Positions 44,854-52,814 of a stretch of 64,000 nt of DNA are shown here, piece by piece. This DNA comes from Elioraea sp. Lineage in GTDB: Bacteria; Pseudomonadota; Alphaproteobacteria; Acetobacterales; Acetobacteraceae. Position numbers and translations under genes: made by a program. The notes under the pieces are model-generated. The model searched no databases. It was not told the DNA's origin and saw nothing but the letters and a program-made list of their open reading frames with translations. The stretch is taken from assembly GCF_022842375.1 (NCBI RefSeq), contig NZ_JALHPR010000006.1, forward strand, positions 35,001 to 99,000. Reading direction: 5' to 3'. The first letter of the stretch is position 1, and the number at the start of each line of letters is the position of its first letter.

Positions 44854-45522
44854 ATGGCCCCGGCCTTCGACTTCGGTGCGGTGCTCGTCGACTGGCGGAT
44901 GCTCCTGCTCGGGGTCGCGTGGACGATCGGGCTGACGATCGTTGCCGCCGTCTTCGGCCTGGTCATCGGCATCGCGGGCGGGTGGGTGCGCGCGGAAGGA
45001 CCGCGCCCTTTCAGGCTCGCCGTCGGCGCCTATGTCGAACTGATCCGGAATACCCCGTTCATCGTCCAGCTGTTCTTCATCTTCTTCGGTCTTCCCGCGG
45101 CTGGGGTGCGCCTCTCCGCGGAGACCGCCGCGATGCTCGCGATGGTGATCAATCTCGGCGCATACGCGACCGAGATCGTGCGCGCCGGCATAGAAGCGAC
45201 GCCGCGCGGCCAGATTGAGGCGGCAATGAGCCTTGCCCTTAGCCGCGCACAGACATTCCGCCACATCATCCTTCCGCCCGGGCTGCGGAAGGTCTGGCCG
45301 GCGCTTGTCAGCCAGATCGTCATCGTCATGCTCGGCTCGGCGGTCTGCGGGCAGATCTCGGTCGAGGAGCTGAGCTTCGCGGCGAACCTGATCCAGAGCA
45401 GGAATTTCCGCTCCTTCGAGGCCTACTTCATCGTCACCCTCGTCTACCTCGTCCTCGCCATCCTGCTGCGGCAGGCGCTCAACTGGATCGGGCCGCGCTT
45501 CATCTTCGGCGGTGCCGCATGA
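44854..45522 (+). CDS. Amino-acid ABC transporter permease (HisM/GlnP family), first
   Basis: 222 residues with about five membrane segments. The family features VELIRNTPFIVQLFFIFFGL (about 61-80) and the EAA loop GIEATPRGQIEAAMSLALSR (about 113-132) that touches the ATPase are present. It overlaps the next permease by 4 bases (ATGA), as in paired polar amino-acid permeases. It lies 136 bases after the interrupted binding-protein gene. No ATPase gene is nearby, so the ATP-binding subunit must be elsewhere or shared. Confidence 0.92.
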   Translation: MAPAFDFGAVLVDWRMLLLGVAWTIGLTIVAAVFGLVIGIAGGWVRAEGPRPFRLAVGAYVELIRNTPFIVQLFFIFFGLPAAGVRLSAETAAMLAMVINLGAYATEIVRAGIEATPRGQIEAAMSLALSRAQTFRHIILPPGLRKVWPALVSQIVIVMLGSAVCGQISVEELSFAANLIQSRNFRSFEAYFIVTLVYLVLAILLRQALNWIGPRFIFGGAA

Positions 45523-46166
45523 TCGAGTTCACGCTCTGGGACATCGTGCGGAACCTCCTGCTCGCCGCGCGATGGACGGTGCTTCTCTCGCTCATCGCCT
45601 TCGCCGGCGGCGCGAGCCTGGGCCTGGTCCTGCTGGTCGTGCGGACCGCGCGAGCCGGGCTCCCCGCCATTCTCTTTGCCGGCTTCGTGCATGTGTTCCA
45701 GGGGACGCCGCTGCTGATGCAGCTCTTCCTCGCCTATTTCGGGCTTCCGCTGCTCGGCATCGAGACCTCCGCCTGGCAGGCAGCGATCCTCGCGCTCACG
45801 CTCTACAGCAGCGCGTTCCTTGCCGAGATCTGGCGAGGCTGTGTCGACTCGGTGCCGCGCGGCCAGTGGGAGGGTGCCCAAAGCCTTGCCCTGAGCTTCT
45901 TGCAGCAACTCCGCTTCATCATCCTGCCGCAGGCGTTCAGGATCGCGATCCCGCCCACGGTCGGCTTCCTCGTTCAGGTGATCAAGGGAACCGCGCTCGC
46001 CTCCGTCATCGGCTTCATCGAGCTGACCAAGGCCGGGTCGATGATCTCGAACATCACGCTGCAACCGTTTCTCGTCTACGGGTTCGTCGCCCTGTTCTAT
46101 TTCGCGCTCTGCTATCCGGTCAGCCTCACGGCCAGGCACCTGGAAGCGCGGATGAAGCCGGCGTGA
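45519..46166 (+). CDS. Amino-acid ABC transporter permease (HisM/GlnP family), second
   Basis: 215 residues, same family as the preceding gene and a likely heterodimer partner. It carries VHVFQGTPLLMQLFLAYFGL (about 64-83) and the EAA loop DSVPRGQWEGAQSLALSFLQ (about 110-129). The paired permeases and a family 3 binding protein make a polar amino-acid uptake system; the amino acid is not known. Followed by a strong hairpin 40 bases after the stop. Confidence 0.92.
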   Translation: MIEFTLWDIVRNLLLAARWTVLLSLIAFAGGASLGLVLLVVRTARAGLPAILFAGFVHVFQGTPLLMQLFLAYFGLPLLGIETSAWQAAILALTLYSSAFLAEIWRGCVDSVPRGQWEGAQSLALSFLQQLRFIILPQAFRIAIPPTVGFLVQVIKGTALASVIGFIELTKAGSMISNITLQPFLVYGFVALFYFALCYPVSLTARHLEARMKPA

Positions 46167-46204
46167 GAGCACGCCTCACCCGAATGACAATGCCCCGAAC
46201 GCAG

Positions 46205-46236
46205 ACGCGCCGGGCAGGTGACCCTGCCCGGCGCGT
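46205..46236. terminator. Strong hairpin between the ABC permease and rpsD
   Basis: A perfect 12-bp GC-rich stem (46206-46217 with 46224-46235), extendable by a G-C pair inside and an A-T pair outside, with a 4-base loop. It lies between the convergent permease and rpsD stops. No T-run; probably bidirectional. Confidence 0.75.
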
Positions 46237-46260
46237 GCACTTGTCTCCAGGAAGCCCGGA

Positions 46261-46875
46261 TCAGCGCGAGTAGAACTCGACCACCTGGTTCGGTTCCATC
46301 TGCACGGGATAGGGAACGTCGGCGAGCTTCGGCGCGCGGAGATAACGGCCCTTCATCGCGCGGTGATCGACCTCGAGATACTCCGGCACGTCACGCTCGG
46401 ACGACTGCGCGGCGTCGAGCACGGCGGCGAGCTGCTTCGACTTCTCCTTGATCTCGACCACGTCGCCATCCTTCACGAGATAGCTCGAGATGTTGACGCG
46501 CTTGCCGTTCACCTGGATGTGCCCATGGTTCACGATCTGGCGTGCTGCGAAGGGCGTGATCGCGAACTTGAGGCGATACACCACCGTATCCAGCCGGCGC
46601 TCGAGCAGCTCGATCAGGTTCTCGGAGGTGTCGCCCTTGCGGCGCACGGCCTCCTCGTAATAGCGGCGGAACTGACGCTCGCCGATGTTGGCGTAGTAGC
46701 CCTTGAGCCGCTGCTTCGCCATCAGCTGCGTGCCGAAATCGGTCGGCTTCTTGCGGCGCTGGCCGTGCTGGCCGGGGCCGTAGTCGCGCTTGTTGATCGG
46801 CGATTTCGGGCGGCCCCAGAGATTCAGCCCGAGGCGGCGATTGATCTTGTACTTGCTTTCGGCGCGCTTGGTCAT
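46261..46875 (-). CDS. rpsD: 30S ribosomal protein S4
   Basis: 204 residues. N-terminal [20 protein letters not shown] and the S4 RNA-binding domain ([43 protein letters not shown] is one contiguous block, about 93-135) are typical. S4 nucleates 30S assembly and in E. coli represses its own operon. The frame extends upstream but the ATG at 46873-46875 opens the family N-terminus, with AAAGGGG as ribosome site. The gene is transcribed alone here, behind a structured leader. Confidence 0.97.
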   Translation of the reverse strand: MTKRAESKYKINRRLGLNLWGRPKSPINKRDYGPGQHGQRRKKPTDFGTQLMAKQRLKGYYANIGERQFRRYYEEAVRRKGDTSENLIELLERRLDTVVYRLKFAITPFAARQIVNHGHIQVNGKRVNISSYLVKDGDVVEIKEKSKQLAAVLDAAQSSERDVPEYLEVDHRAMKGRYLRAPKLADVPYPVQMEPNQVVEFYSR

Positions 46876-46902
46876 GCGCGACCCCTTTCGTCGGTTCTTG
46901 GC

Positions 46903-46959
46903 GACGCTGCCCTTTGCAGCGTCTTCTGTCCTGGTAGGCCCTTTCGGAAGCGCGAAAGG
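46903..46959 (-). promoter_or_regulatory. Structured leader of rpsD (two perfect hairpins)
   Basis: Between the promoter and the rpsD ATG the mRNA can form CCTTTCG/CGAAAGG (46940-46946 with 46953-46959, 6-base loop) and then GACGCTGC/GCAGCGTC (46903-46910 with 46916-46923, loop of 5). The second stem ends 27 bases before the ATG. They could be an S4 autoregulatory site. Confidence 0.5.
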
Positions 46960-47009
46960 ACGGGCGCGGGCCACGGTTGGGCCCGTCCACGTTCCCGGGA
47001 GTGCGGCGG

Positions 47010-47038
47010 GGTATAGTCAGGCGACCATGCCTTGTCAA
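47010..47038 (-). promoter_or_regulatory. Sigma-70 promoter of rpsD
   Basis: On the minus strand TTGACA (47038-47033), a 17-bp spacer and TATACC (47015-47010). The -35 is a perfect consensus match. Transcription would begin about 47003, giving a leader of about 128 bases before rpsD. Confidence 0.8.
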
Positions 47039-47067
47039 ACCGATGGATGCGCCCCTAATCCGGTCCC

Positions 47068-47271
47068 ATGGTCACGCGCAGCGACATCCTTATCCTCGGC
47101 CTCACCGCGGGCGTCATCGGCAGCCTCACGGGCGGCTTGATGCTCGGCATCGGCATGGGCCTCGTCGTCCAGGGCGCCCATATCGGGTGGCTGCTGATCC
47201 TGCCGGGCGCCCCGCTCGGCGGCGGCATCGGCTACCTGCTGGCGCGGAAACTCGCGAAGCAGCTGGGCTGA
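47068..47271 (+). CDS. Small two-span membrane protein of unknown function
   Basis: 67 residues, Gly/Leu-rich, with two hydrophobic segments (ILILGLTAGVIGSLTGGLML, about 7-26, and GWLLILPGAPLGGGIGYLLA, about 40-59) and a basic C-terminus ARKLAKQLG. No family recognised. It ends one base before the dctM stop on the other strand and is divergent from rpsD across about 190 bases. Its promoter is not evident. Confidence 0.6.
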   Translation: MVTRSDILILGLTAGVIGSLTGGLMLGIGMGLVVQGAHIGWLLILPGAPLGGGIGYLLARKLAKQLG

Positions 47272-48558
47272 TCAGCCGAGCCGTCGCGGCAGCCACAGCA
47301 CGAGGTCAGGTGCGAGTGCGAGGGCCAACAGCACGCACGCCATCGCACCCAACAGCGCCGGAAGGTGCCGGAAGCTCTCGCGCATCGGGATGCCGGCCAC
47401 CCGGCACGCCGCCATCAGGTCGATGCCGAGCGGCGGCGTGTTCGCCCCGATCGCCAGGTTCAGCGTGAGCAGAAGCCCGAAATGCACCGGGTCGATGCCG
47501 TAGCGCGGCAGGGCGGTCGACAGCATGGGTGCGAGCAGCAGGATGACCGCGATCGTCTCCATGAACGTTCCGAGGACAAGCAGCAGCGCCATCGCCAGCA
47601 GGATCACCACCGTCGGATCGCGCGTCAGCCCGAGCAGCCAGGCCGTCACCGTCTGCGGCGCGCCCATCGCGCCGAGCACCCAACCAAACAGCGAGGCGGT
47701 GGCGATCACGTAGAGGATCACGCCAGAGGTCTCCGCCGCGCGGCGCAGCTCGCCCCAGAGCGACGCGAGGGTGAGCGCGCGCGTCGCCACGAGCCCGACG
47801 ACGAGGGCGTAGAGGCAGGCAACTGCGCCCGCCTCGGTCGCGGTGAAGATGCCGCCGCGGATGCCGCCGACGATGATCAGCGGCGCGCCAAGCGCGAGCA
47901 GCCCGACCCAGGCCCCCTCCTCCGCCACCAGCCCTTCTGCCTCCCCCGCCCCGCCCCAGCCCTCGCGGCGCGCCCGCCACACCGAGACAGCCATCAGCGC
48001 TCCGCCCGCGAGAACGCCGGGCACCAGGCCCGCCGTGAAGAGCTGGCCGATCGAGGTCCCGGTCGCGACCCCATAGACGATCATGACGATCGAAGGCGGA
48101 ATGACCGTGCCGAGCGAGCCAGCGCAGCCGAGCAGGCCGGCCGAAAATCCGGGCGGATAGCCCGCGCGCTTCATCGCCGGCAGGACGAGAGAACCGATCG
48201 CCACCGTATCGGCAACGCCCGAGCCCGAAAGCGCGCCGAACAACATGCACGCAACGACCGCGACGGCCGCAAGCGCACCACGCCGCTGGCCGACCAGCGA
48301 CAGCGCGAGTGCGACGATCCGCCCCGTCAGGCCGGCAGCGCCCATCAGCCCGCCGGCGAGCACGAACAGCGGGATGGCCAGCAGCGGGAAGCTGTCGAGC
48401 CCTGCGACCATCTGCTGTGCGACCACCGGCAGCGGCGCGATGTCATGCGCGAGGATCGCTGCCATCGCGGCAAGCCCGAGGGCGGAGGCAACAGGAACGT
48501 CGATCAGGAGTGCTGCCGCAAACACGCCGAACAGCGTACCGAGGGCGCCGCCGCCCAT
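47272..48558 (-). CDS. dctM: TRAP transporter large permease (DctM)
   Basis: 428 residues, about 12 membrane segments, of the ion-transporter superfamily fold. Family features: GLDSFPLLAIPLFVLAGGLM, ACMLFGALSGSGVADTVAIG, SLGTVIPPSIVMIVYGVATG and the C-terminal LNLAIGANTPPLGIDLMAAC. It moves an organic acid with sodium using the periplasmic DctP-type protein. The frame is open upstream, but the ATG at 48556-48558 overlaps the small-permease stop by one base (TGATG). Confidence 0.94.
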   Translation of the reverse strand: MGGGALGTLFGVFAAALLIDVPVASALGLAAMAAILAHDIAPLPVVAQQMVAGLDSFPLLAIPLFVLAGGLMGAAGLTGRIVALALSLVGQRRGALAAVAVVACMLFGALSGSGVADTVAIGSLVLPAMKRAGYPPGFSAGLLGCAGSLGTVIPPSIVMIVYGVATGTSIGQLFTAGLVPGVLAGGALMAVSVWRARREGWGGAGEAEGLVAEEGAWVGLLALGAPLIIVGGIRGGIFTATEAGAVACLYALVVGLVATRALTLASLWGELRRAAETSGVILYVIATASLFGWVLGAMGAPQTVTAWLLGLTRDPTVVILLAMALLLVLGTFMETIAVILLLAPMLSTALPRYGIDPVHFGLLLTLNLAIGANTPPLGIDLMAACRVAGIPMRESFRHLPALLGAMACVLLALALAPDLVLWLPRRLG

Positions 48559-49016
48559 CAGAGCCGCGAGAGAAGGCGTGCGGCAGCACCGAGCGCAATG
48601 AGGCCAAGCCCCGCTGCCGCCGCCCAATAGAACGCCGCCACCGGAAGTGCGAGCGCCGTGGTCGTGCCGCTGCCCGCGATCGCGACGAACTGGATCGTCG
48701 CGGACACCGACAGCACGGCGAAGGCGATGACCGCCACGTCGCCGAGAGCGGCGCCGATGCGCGCGGCACGCCCCTCGCCCACGATCAGCGGCATCAGCCC
48801 GGCGGAGAGGTGGCCGCCCTTCGCCTCTGCCCCACCGGCGGCCAGAAACGCGGCCCACACGAGCAGCAGCCGCGGCAGCTCCTCGGCCCAGATCGGCGTC
48901 CGCCCAAAGCCGTAGCGCGAGGCGACGGTGAACATCACGGCTGCGGCAAAGGCAGCGGTGAGAAGTGCCGCCAGCGCAATCGCGGCAGCGCCGAGCGCTG
49001 CCGCAAGCCGTGTCAT
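48558..49016 (-). CDS. dctQ: TRAP transporter small permease (DctQ)
   Basis: 152 residues with four predicted membrane segments, typical of DctQ. SRYGFGRTPIWAEELPRLLL is the conserved first-loop region. It pairs with DctM in the membrane. The ATG is taken at 49014-49016, with an in-frame GTG one codon earlier. It starts 9 bases after the dctP stop. Confidence 0.9.
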   Translation of the reverse strand: MTRLAAALGAAAIALAALLTAAFAAAVMFTVASRYGFGRTPIWAEELPRLLLVWAAFLAAGGAEAKGGHLSAGLMPLIVGEGRAARIGAALGDVAVIAFAVLSVSATIQFVAIAGSGTTTALALPVAAFYWAAAAGLGLIALGAAARLLSRL

Positions 49017-49024
49017 CACGCCAA

Positions 49025-50011
49025 TCAGTTGCGGTAGCGCTCGAGCAGCGCCATCAGCTCAGGCCCGTAGATCCGGCCGAACTCGTCCCACACCGGCTTC
49101 ACGGCGGCGACGAATGGGGCCTGGTCGACCTCCGTCACGGTCATGCCCTTTGCCTTGAGCTGCTCGATTGCGGCTTCGTCAGCCTTGATGCTGTCGAGGC
49201 GCTGCCGGCCGCCCCAGGTCGACGCAGCCGAGCGCAGCACGGCCTGATCGTCGGCCGAGAGGCGCTGGAAGCTCGCGCGCGAGATCGCAAGCGCTGCAGG
49301 GCCATAGACGTGGCCGGTCAGCGAAAGCTGCTTCTGCACCTCGAAGAACGAGGCCGACCAGATGATCGAGAGCGGGTTCTCCTGCGCGTCGAACACGCCC
49401 TGCTGGAGGGCGGAGTAGAGCTCGCCGAAGGCCAGCGGCGCGGGCTCCGCCCCCATGGCCTTGAACGTCTCGAGGCGCATGCGGTCAGGGGTGACGCGGA
49501 TCTTGAGGCCGCGCAGGTCGGCCGGCGCGCGCACCACGCGATCACGCGTCGTCACGTGGCGGAGGCCGGTTTCCCACCAGCCGAGGATGACGATGTTCTT
49601 CGCCTCCATCAGCTTCGCGAGCGCCGCGCCAAGTTCGCCGTCATAGGCGCGGTAGGCATGCAGGCGCGAGGGCCAGGTGTAGGGCAGCTCGACGATGCCC
49701 ATCCTGGGCTCGAGCGTCTGGAACGATCCCGCACCGATCAGGCCCATCTGCACGGAGCCGAGCTGCAGCCCCTCGATCACCCGCGTCTCGGCGCCGAGCT
49801 GGCCGCCGGGGAAGATCTGGATCTTCACCCGCCCCTGCGTGCGTGCCTCGACCTCCTGCGCGAAGCCGGCGGCGTTCACGTGCCAGGAATGGCTCTCGGC
49901 CAGAACGTGGCCGAGGCGGAACGGTGCCTGCGCCACAGCCGGAACGATGGCCGGCGTGACGCCAGCGGCACCAAGCACGGCTGCGGCAAAGAGCGAGCGG
50001 CGGATGGACAT
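49025..50011 (-). CDS. dctP: TRAP transporter substrate-binding protein (DctP)
   Basis: 328 residues. Signal peptide RRSLFAAAVLGAAGVTPAIV ending in AVAQA; family features are RLGHVLAESHSWHVNAAGFA, FPGGQLGAETRVIEGLQLGS, the conserved Arg in RGLKIRVTPDRMRLETFKAM that binds the carboxylate, and GVFDAQENPLSIIWSASFFE. It binds the substrate in the periplasm; the acid transported is unknown. It leads the TRAP operon dctP-dctQ-dctM. Confidence 0.94.
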   Translation of the reverse strand: MSIRRSLFAAAVLGAAGVTPAIVPAVAQAPFRLGHVLAESHSWHVNAAGFAQEVEARTQGRVKIQIFPGGQLGAETRVIEGLQLGSVQMGLIGAGSFQTLEPRMGIVELPYTWPSRLHAYRAYDGELGAALAKLMEAKNIVILGWWETGLRHVTTRDRVVRAPADLRGLKIRVTPDRMRLETFKAMGAEPAPLAFGELYSALQQGVFDAQENPLSIIWSASFFEVQKQLSLTGHVYGPAALAISRASFQRLSADDQAVLRSAASTWGGRQRLDSIKADEAAIEQLKAKGMTVTEVDQAPFVAAVKPVWDEFGRIYGPELMALLERYRN

Positions 50012-50030
50012 GATGGAACCCCCGTGAAGC

Positions 50031-50041
50031 CTTGCGGCAAG
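50031..50041. promoter_or_regulatory. Palindrome upstream of dctP (possible operator)
   Basis: CTTGCGGCAAG is a perfect 5-bp inverted repeat around a single base, extended by one mismatch to AAGCCTTGCGGCAAGCCT (50027-50044). It lies about 20 bases before the dctP start in a 64-base gap and could be an operator of a GntR- or LysR-type regulator, none of which is in the window. Confidence 0.35.
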
Positions 50042-50075
50042 CCTAGGACGGCACGACCCGCCCGGCCAGTCCCGT

Positions 50076-51044
50076 TCAACCGGCCGTGATGCCCGCGGTG
50101 CGGATCAGCTCTGCCTTGTAGGCGAGATCGGCCGCGATGAATGCGGCGAAGGCGGCCGGCGTTCCGGCATGCACCGTGTAGCCGTTCGGCGTGAGATGCC
50201 GGTCCGCCACGGCCGGTGTTGCCATCGCGGTCCGGATGTCGGCAGCGATCTTCTCGCGCAGCGCCTCCGGCGTGCCGGCGGGCGCGAACACGCCGAACCA
50301 GGTGCGCGGGTCGATCTGCGGGAAGCCGGCCTCGGCCAGCGTCGGCACGGCGGGAAGCTGCGGCAGCCGCGAGGGCCTGCCGACGGCGAGCGCGCGCAAC
50401 GTTCCGGCAGCGATATGCTCGCGCGAGGACGCGACGCCCGCGAGCGTCATCTGCACCTCGCCCGCGATGGTCGCGAGCACCGCGGGCGTGAGGCCGCGAT
50501 AGGGCACCTGCACGAGCTCGATCCCCGTCGCCGCCATCAGCGCGCCGAACAGCAAATGCGGCTGGCTGGCCGTGCCATAGCTGCCGAAGTTGAGCACGCC
50601 AGGCCGCGCCCGTGCCGCGGCGACGAGGCCCGCCATGTCGGCGGCAGGAACGGCAGGATGCACCAGCACCATCTGGTGCACGTCGACGAGGTGCGACACG
50701 GGTGCGAGGTCGCGCATCGGGTCATGCGGCAGGCCGCGGATCACGTGCGGGTTGGCGGTGATGGAGTTGTCGGCCGTCAGTAGCAGCGTGTGGCCATCCG
50801 GTGCTGCCTTCGCGACGATGTCGGTTCCCGGAACGGTGGAACCGCCGGGGCGGTTGTCGACCACCACGGCCTGGCCCCAGGCAGGTGCCAGCTCGGCGGC
50901 CAGCGCGCGGGCGAGCGCATCGAGCCCGCCGCCCGGCGGGAACGGCACGACGATGCGCACCCCGCGCTCGGGCCAAGCCTGTGCCCGCGCACGGGAAGCA
51001 GCCAGCACGAAGGGCGAGGCGAGCAGGAGGCGGCGCGTCGGCAT
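50076..51044 (-). CDS. Bug family (TTT-type) tripartite tricarboxylate binding protein
   Basis: 322 residues. A Tat-like N-terminus (MPTRRLLLASPFVLAASRAR), then VRIVVPFPPGGGLDALARAL, VDNRPGGSTVPGTDIVAKAA and PYRGLTPAVLATIAGEVQMT, all standard for the Bug receptors. No TctA/TctB membrane genes are adjacent, as is usual for these orphans. The ATG at 51042-51044 is the start; the frame is open further into the hydrolase gene. 64 bases separate it from dctP. Confidence 0.92.
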   Translation of the reverse strand: MPTRRLLLASPFVLAASRARAQAWPERGVRIVVPFPPGGGLDALARALAAELAPAWGQAVVVDNRPGGSTVPGTDIVAKAAPDGHTLLLTADNSITANPHVIRGLPHDPMRDLAPVSHLVDVHQMVLVHPAVPAADMAGLVAAARARPGVLNFGSYGTASQPHLLFGALMAATGIELVQVPYRGLTPAVLATIAGEVQMTLAGVASSREHIAAGTLRALAVGRPSRLPQLPAVPTLAEAGFPQIDPRTWFGVFAPAGTPEALREKIAADIRTAMATPAVADRHLTPNGYTVHAGTPAAFAAFIAADLAYKAELIRTAGITAG

Positions 51045-51054
51045 GGTCGGTCCT

Positions 51055-51918
51055 TCAGATCCCGAGGTGCGAGGCAATGAGGGCAAGCGCGAGGGCGGGC
51101 GCTTCGAGTTCGGGCAGATGCCCGATCCCGGCGGGGTTCTCCACCCGCGCATGCGGCCCGATGGCAGCAGCAATGGCATCGCCGATCGCGGGCGGGTTCA
51201 CCGCGTCCTCCGCCCCCGTCAGCACCAGCGTCGGCGCGGCGATCGCCGCCGCTGCGTCGGCGACGATGTCGACGCCGTCGGTCGCGTGCGCGGCCTGCAT
51301 CAGCGCCGTTGCATTGGTTGCTGCCAGCATCGTCTGCACGAGGTCCTGCACGACCGCACCGGTGCCGGGCGCGACGAGCGCCTGCCAGCGCGTGGCCGCC
51401 AGCACGAGCCCACCATCAACAACGCTGGCGGCACGGCGGGCCAGCATGTCGGCGCGTTCCTGCGGGCCGCGCCAGCGCTGGCCGCGCGAGGCGCCGATCA
51501 GCACGAGCCGTGCGACGCGGCCCGGGTGGCGCGCGGCGAGCAACGCCCCCGTCATCGCCCCGAAGCTGGAGCCAACGACATGCACCGGCCCCGCGATGCC
51601 GCGCGCATCGAGGAAGGCGGCAGCGGCATCTGCATAGGCTTCCGCGCGCGGTGCGTCGGCGCGGAACGGATCGGAGAGGAAGTAACCCGGCGCGTTCGGC
51701 GCGATGATGCGCGCATGCCGCGCAAGCCCCGCGAACATGAAGCGGAAACACACGCTCGACGCCCCGATGCCGTGCAGGCAGAGCACGACGGGCCCCGCCT
51801 CCCCCGCTTCCATGAACGACGCGCGCGGCCCCGTGAGGGCGAGCCGTGCATCGTCGATCGCGACGAAGCGGAGATCGGGCAGCGGTGGAATGACGGTGCC
51901 GTCAGGATGGGTGCGCAT
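51055..51918 (-). CDS. Alpha/beta-hydrolase
   Basis: 287 residues. HG oxyanion motif CLHGIGASS (about 47-55), nucleophile elbow VHVVGSSFGAMTG (G-S-S-F-G), an acid in LTGAEDAVNPP and the final His in GIGHLPELEAP (near residue 270) complete the triad. The substrate is unknown; esterase or C-C hydrolase are both possible. It overlaps the end of trmJ by 17 bases and is 10 bases upstream of the Bug protein gene, so these three are one transcription unit. Confidence 0.87.
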   Translation of the reverse strand: MRTHPDGTVIPPLPDLRFVAIDDARLALTGPRASFMEAGEAGPVVLCLHGIGASSVCFRFMFAGLARHARIIAPNAPGYFLSDPFRADAPRAEAYADAAAAFLDARGIAGPVHVVGSSFGAMTGALLAARHPGRVARLVLIGASRGQRWRGPQERADMLARRAASVVDGGLVLAATRWQALVAPGTGAVVQDLVQTMLAATNATALMQAAHATDGVDIVADAAAAIAAPTLVLTGAEDAVNPPAIGDAIAAAIGPHARVENPAGIGHLPELEAPALALALIASHLGI

Positions 51919-52777
51919 CGGGGTCCTTTGCGTCGTCAGCGATGTCTGGCCCAATCATGTCTGGCCCAATCATGTCTGGCCCAACCATGTCAGGCTCGAC
52001 ACGGCCGCGCACCATCCGCCCGCGCGCGAGCTCGGTGACGATGCCGTGCAGCGTTCGGAGTTCCTGCGCCGTCACCTCGCCGCGCTGGAACAGCGCGCGG
52101 ATGTTGCGGATCATGCCAGGCCGCTTCGGGGCGTTGCGCAGGAAGCCGCAGGCATCGAGCTCGGCAACCAGGTGGCGGAAGAAGTTCTCGAGCTGGTCCT
52201 TCGTCGCGATCCCGGTCTCGTTGGTCACCAGCCGCGCAGCCGGCGTCGCGTCACCGGCACTCCACCACTCATAGGCCAGCACCATCACCGCCTGGCCGAG
52301 GTTCATCGAGTTGAAGTCCGGGTTCAGCGGCACCTGGACGAGCGTGTCGGCATGCGCGAGGTCATCGGCGAGCAGCCCGGCACGCTCCGGCCCGAACAGG
52401 ATGCCGGTGCGAAGCCCGCGCGAGGATGCGTCGCGCAGCGCCGAGGCCGCGCCGCGCGCCGTCATCGTCTCGACGATCACGTGGCGGGGGCGCGGGCAGG
52501 TGGCGAACACGCGCTGGAGGTCGGCCACCGCCTCGGCAAGCGTGGCATGGATCGTCGCCGCGTCGAGAATGCGATCGGCGCCCGAGGCCATGCGCCAGGC
52601 CTTCTCCTGCGGCCAGCCATCGCGGGGCGCGACGATGCGGAGATGGAACAGCCCGCCATTGGCCATGGCGCGCGCCGCCGCACCGATGTTCTCGGCAAGC
52701 TGCGGGCGCACGAGCACCACCACCGGCGTATTCTCGCCCACCGGCCCGATCTCCGCACCACCGTCACGTCCCGTCAT
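51902..52777 (-). CDS. trmJ: tRNA (cytidine/uridine-2'-O-)-methyltransferase TrmJ
   Basis: 291 residues. A SpoU-type SPOUT methyltransferase: motif 1 VVLVRPQLAENIGAAARAMA, motif 2 TGILFGPERAGL and motif 3 VPLNPDFNSMNLGQAVMVLA, and a C-terminal helical part (KDQLENFFRHLVAELDACGF). It methylates the 2'-OH at position 32 of certain tRNAs. The last about 30 residues carry the tandem repeat PDMVGPDMIGPDMIGPDI, which is not part of the family. Confidence 0.9.
   Translation of the reverse strand: MTGRDGGAEIGPVGENTPVVVLVRPQLAENIGAAARAMANGGLFHLRIVAPRDGWPQEKAWRMASGADRILDAATIHATLAEAVADLQRVFATCPRPRHVIVETMTARGAASALRDASSRGLRTGILFGPERAGLLADDLAHADTLVQVPLNPDFNSMNLGQAVMVLAYEWWSAGDATPAARLVTNETGIATKDQLENFFRHLVAELDACGFLRNAPKRPGMIRNIRALFQRGEVTAQELRTLHGIVTELARGRMVRGRVEPDMVGPDMIGPDMIGPDIADDAKDPDAHPS
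51942..51990. repeat. 15-bp tandem repeat in the 3' end of trmJ
   Basis: Three full 15-bp units (51942-51956, 51957-51971 and 51972-51986, the last with one change) and a partial fourth. In the trmJ frame each encodes GPDMI/V. The unit length is a multiple of three, so copy-number change would alter the protein tail without breaking the frame. Confidence 0.9.
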
Positions 52778-52814
52778 GGCGTGGGTTTAGGGCGGCTTGG
52801 CCCCCTGGGCAACC

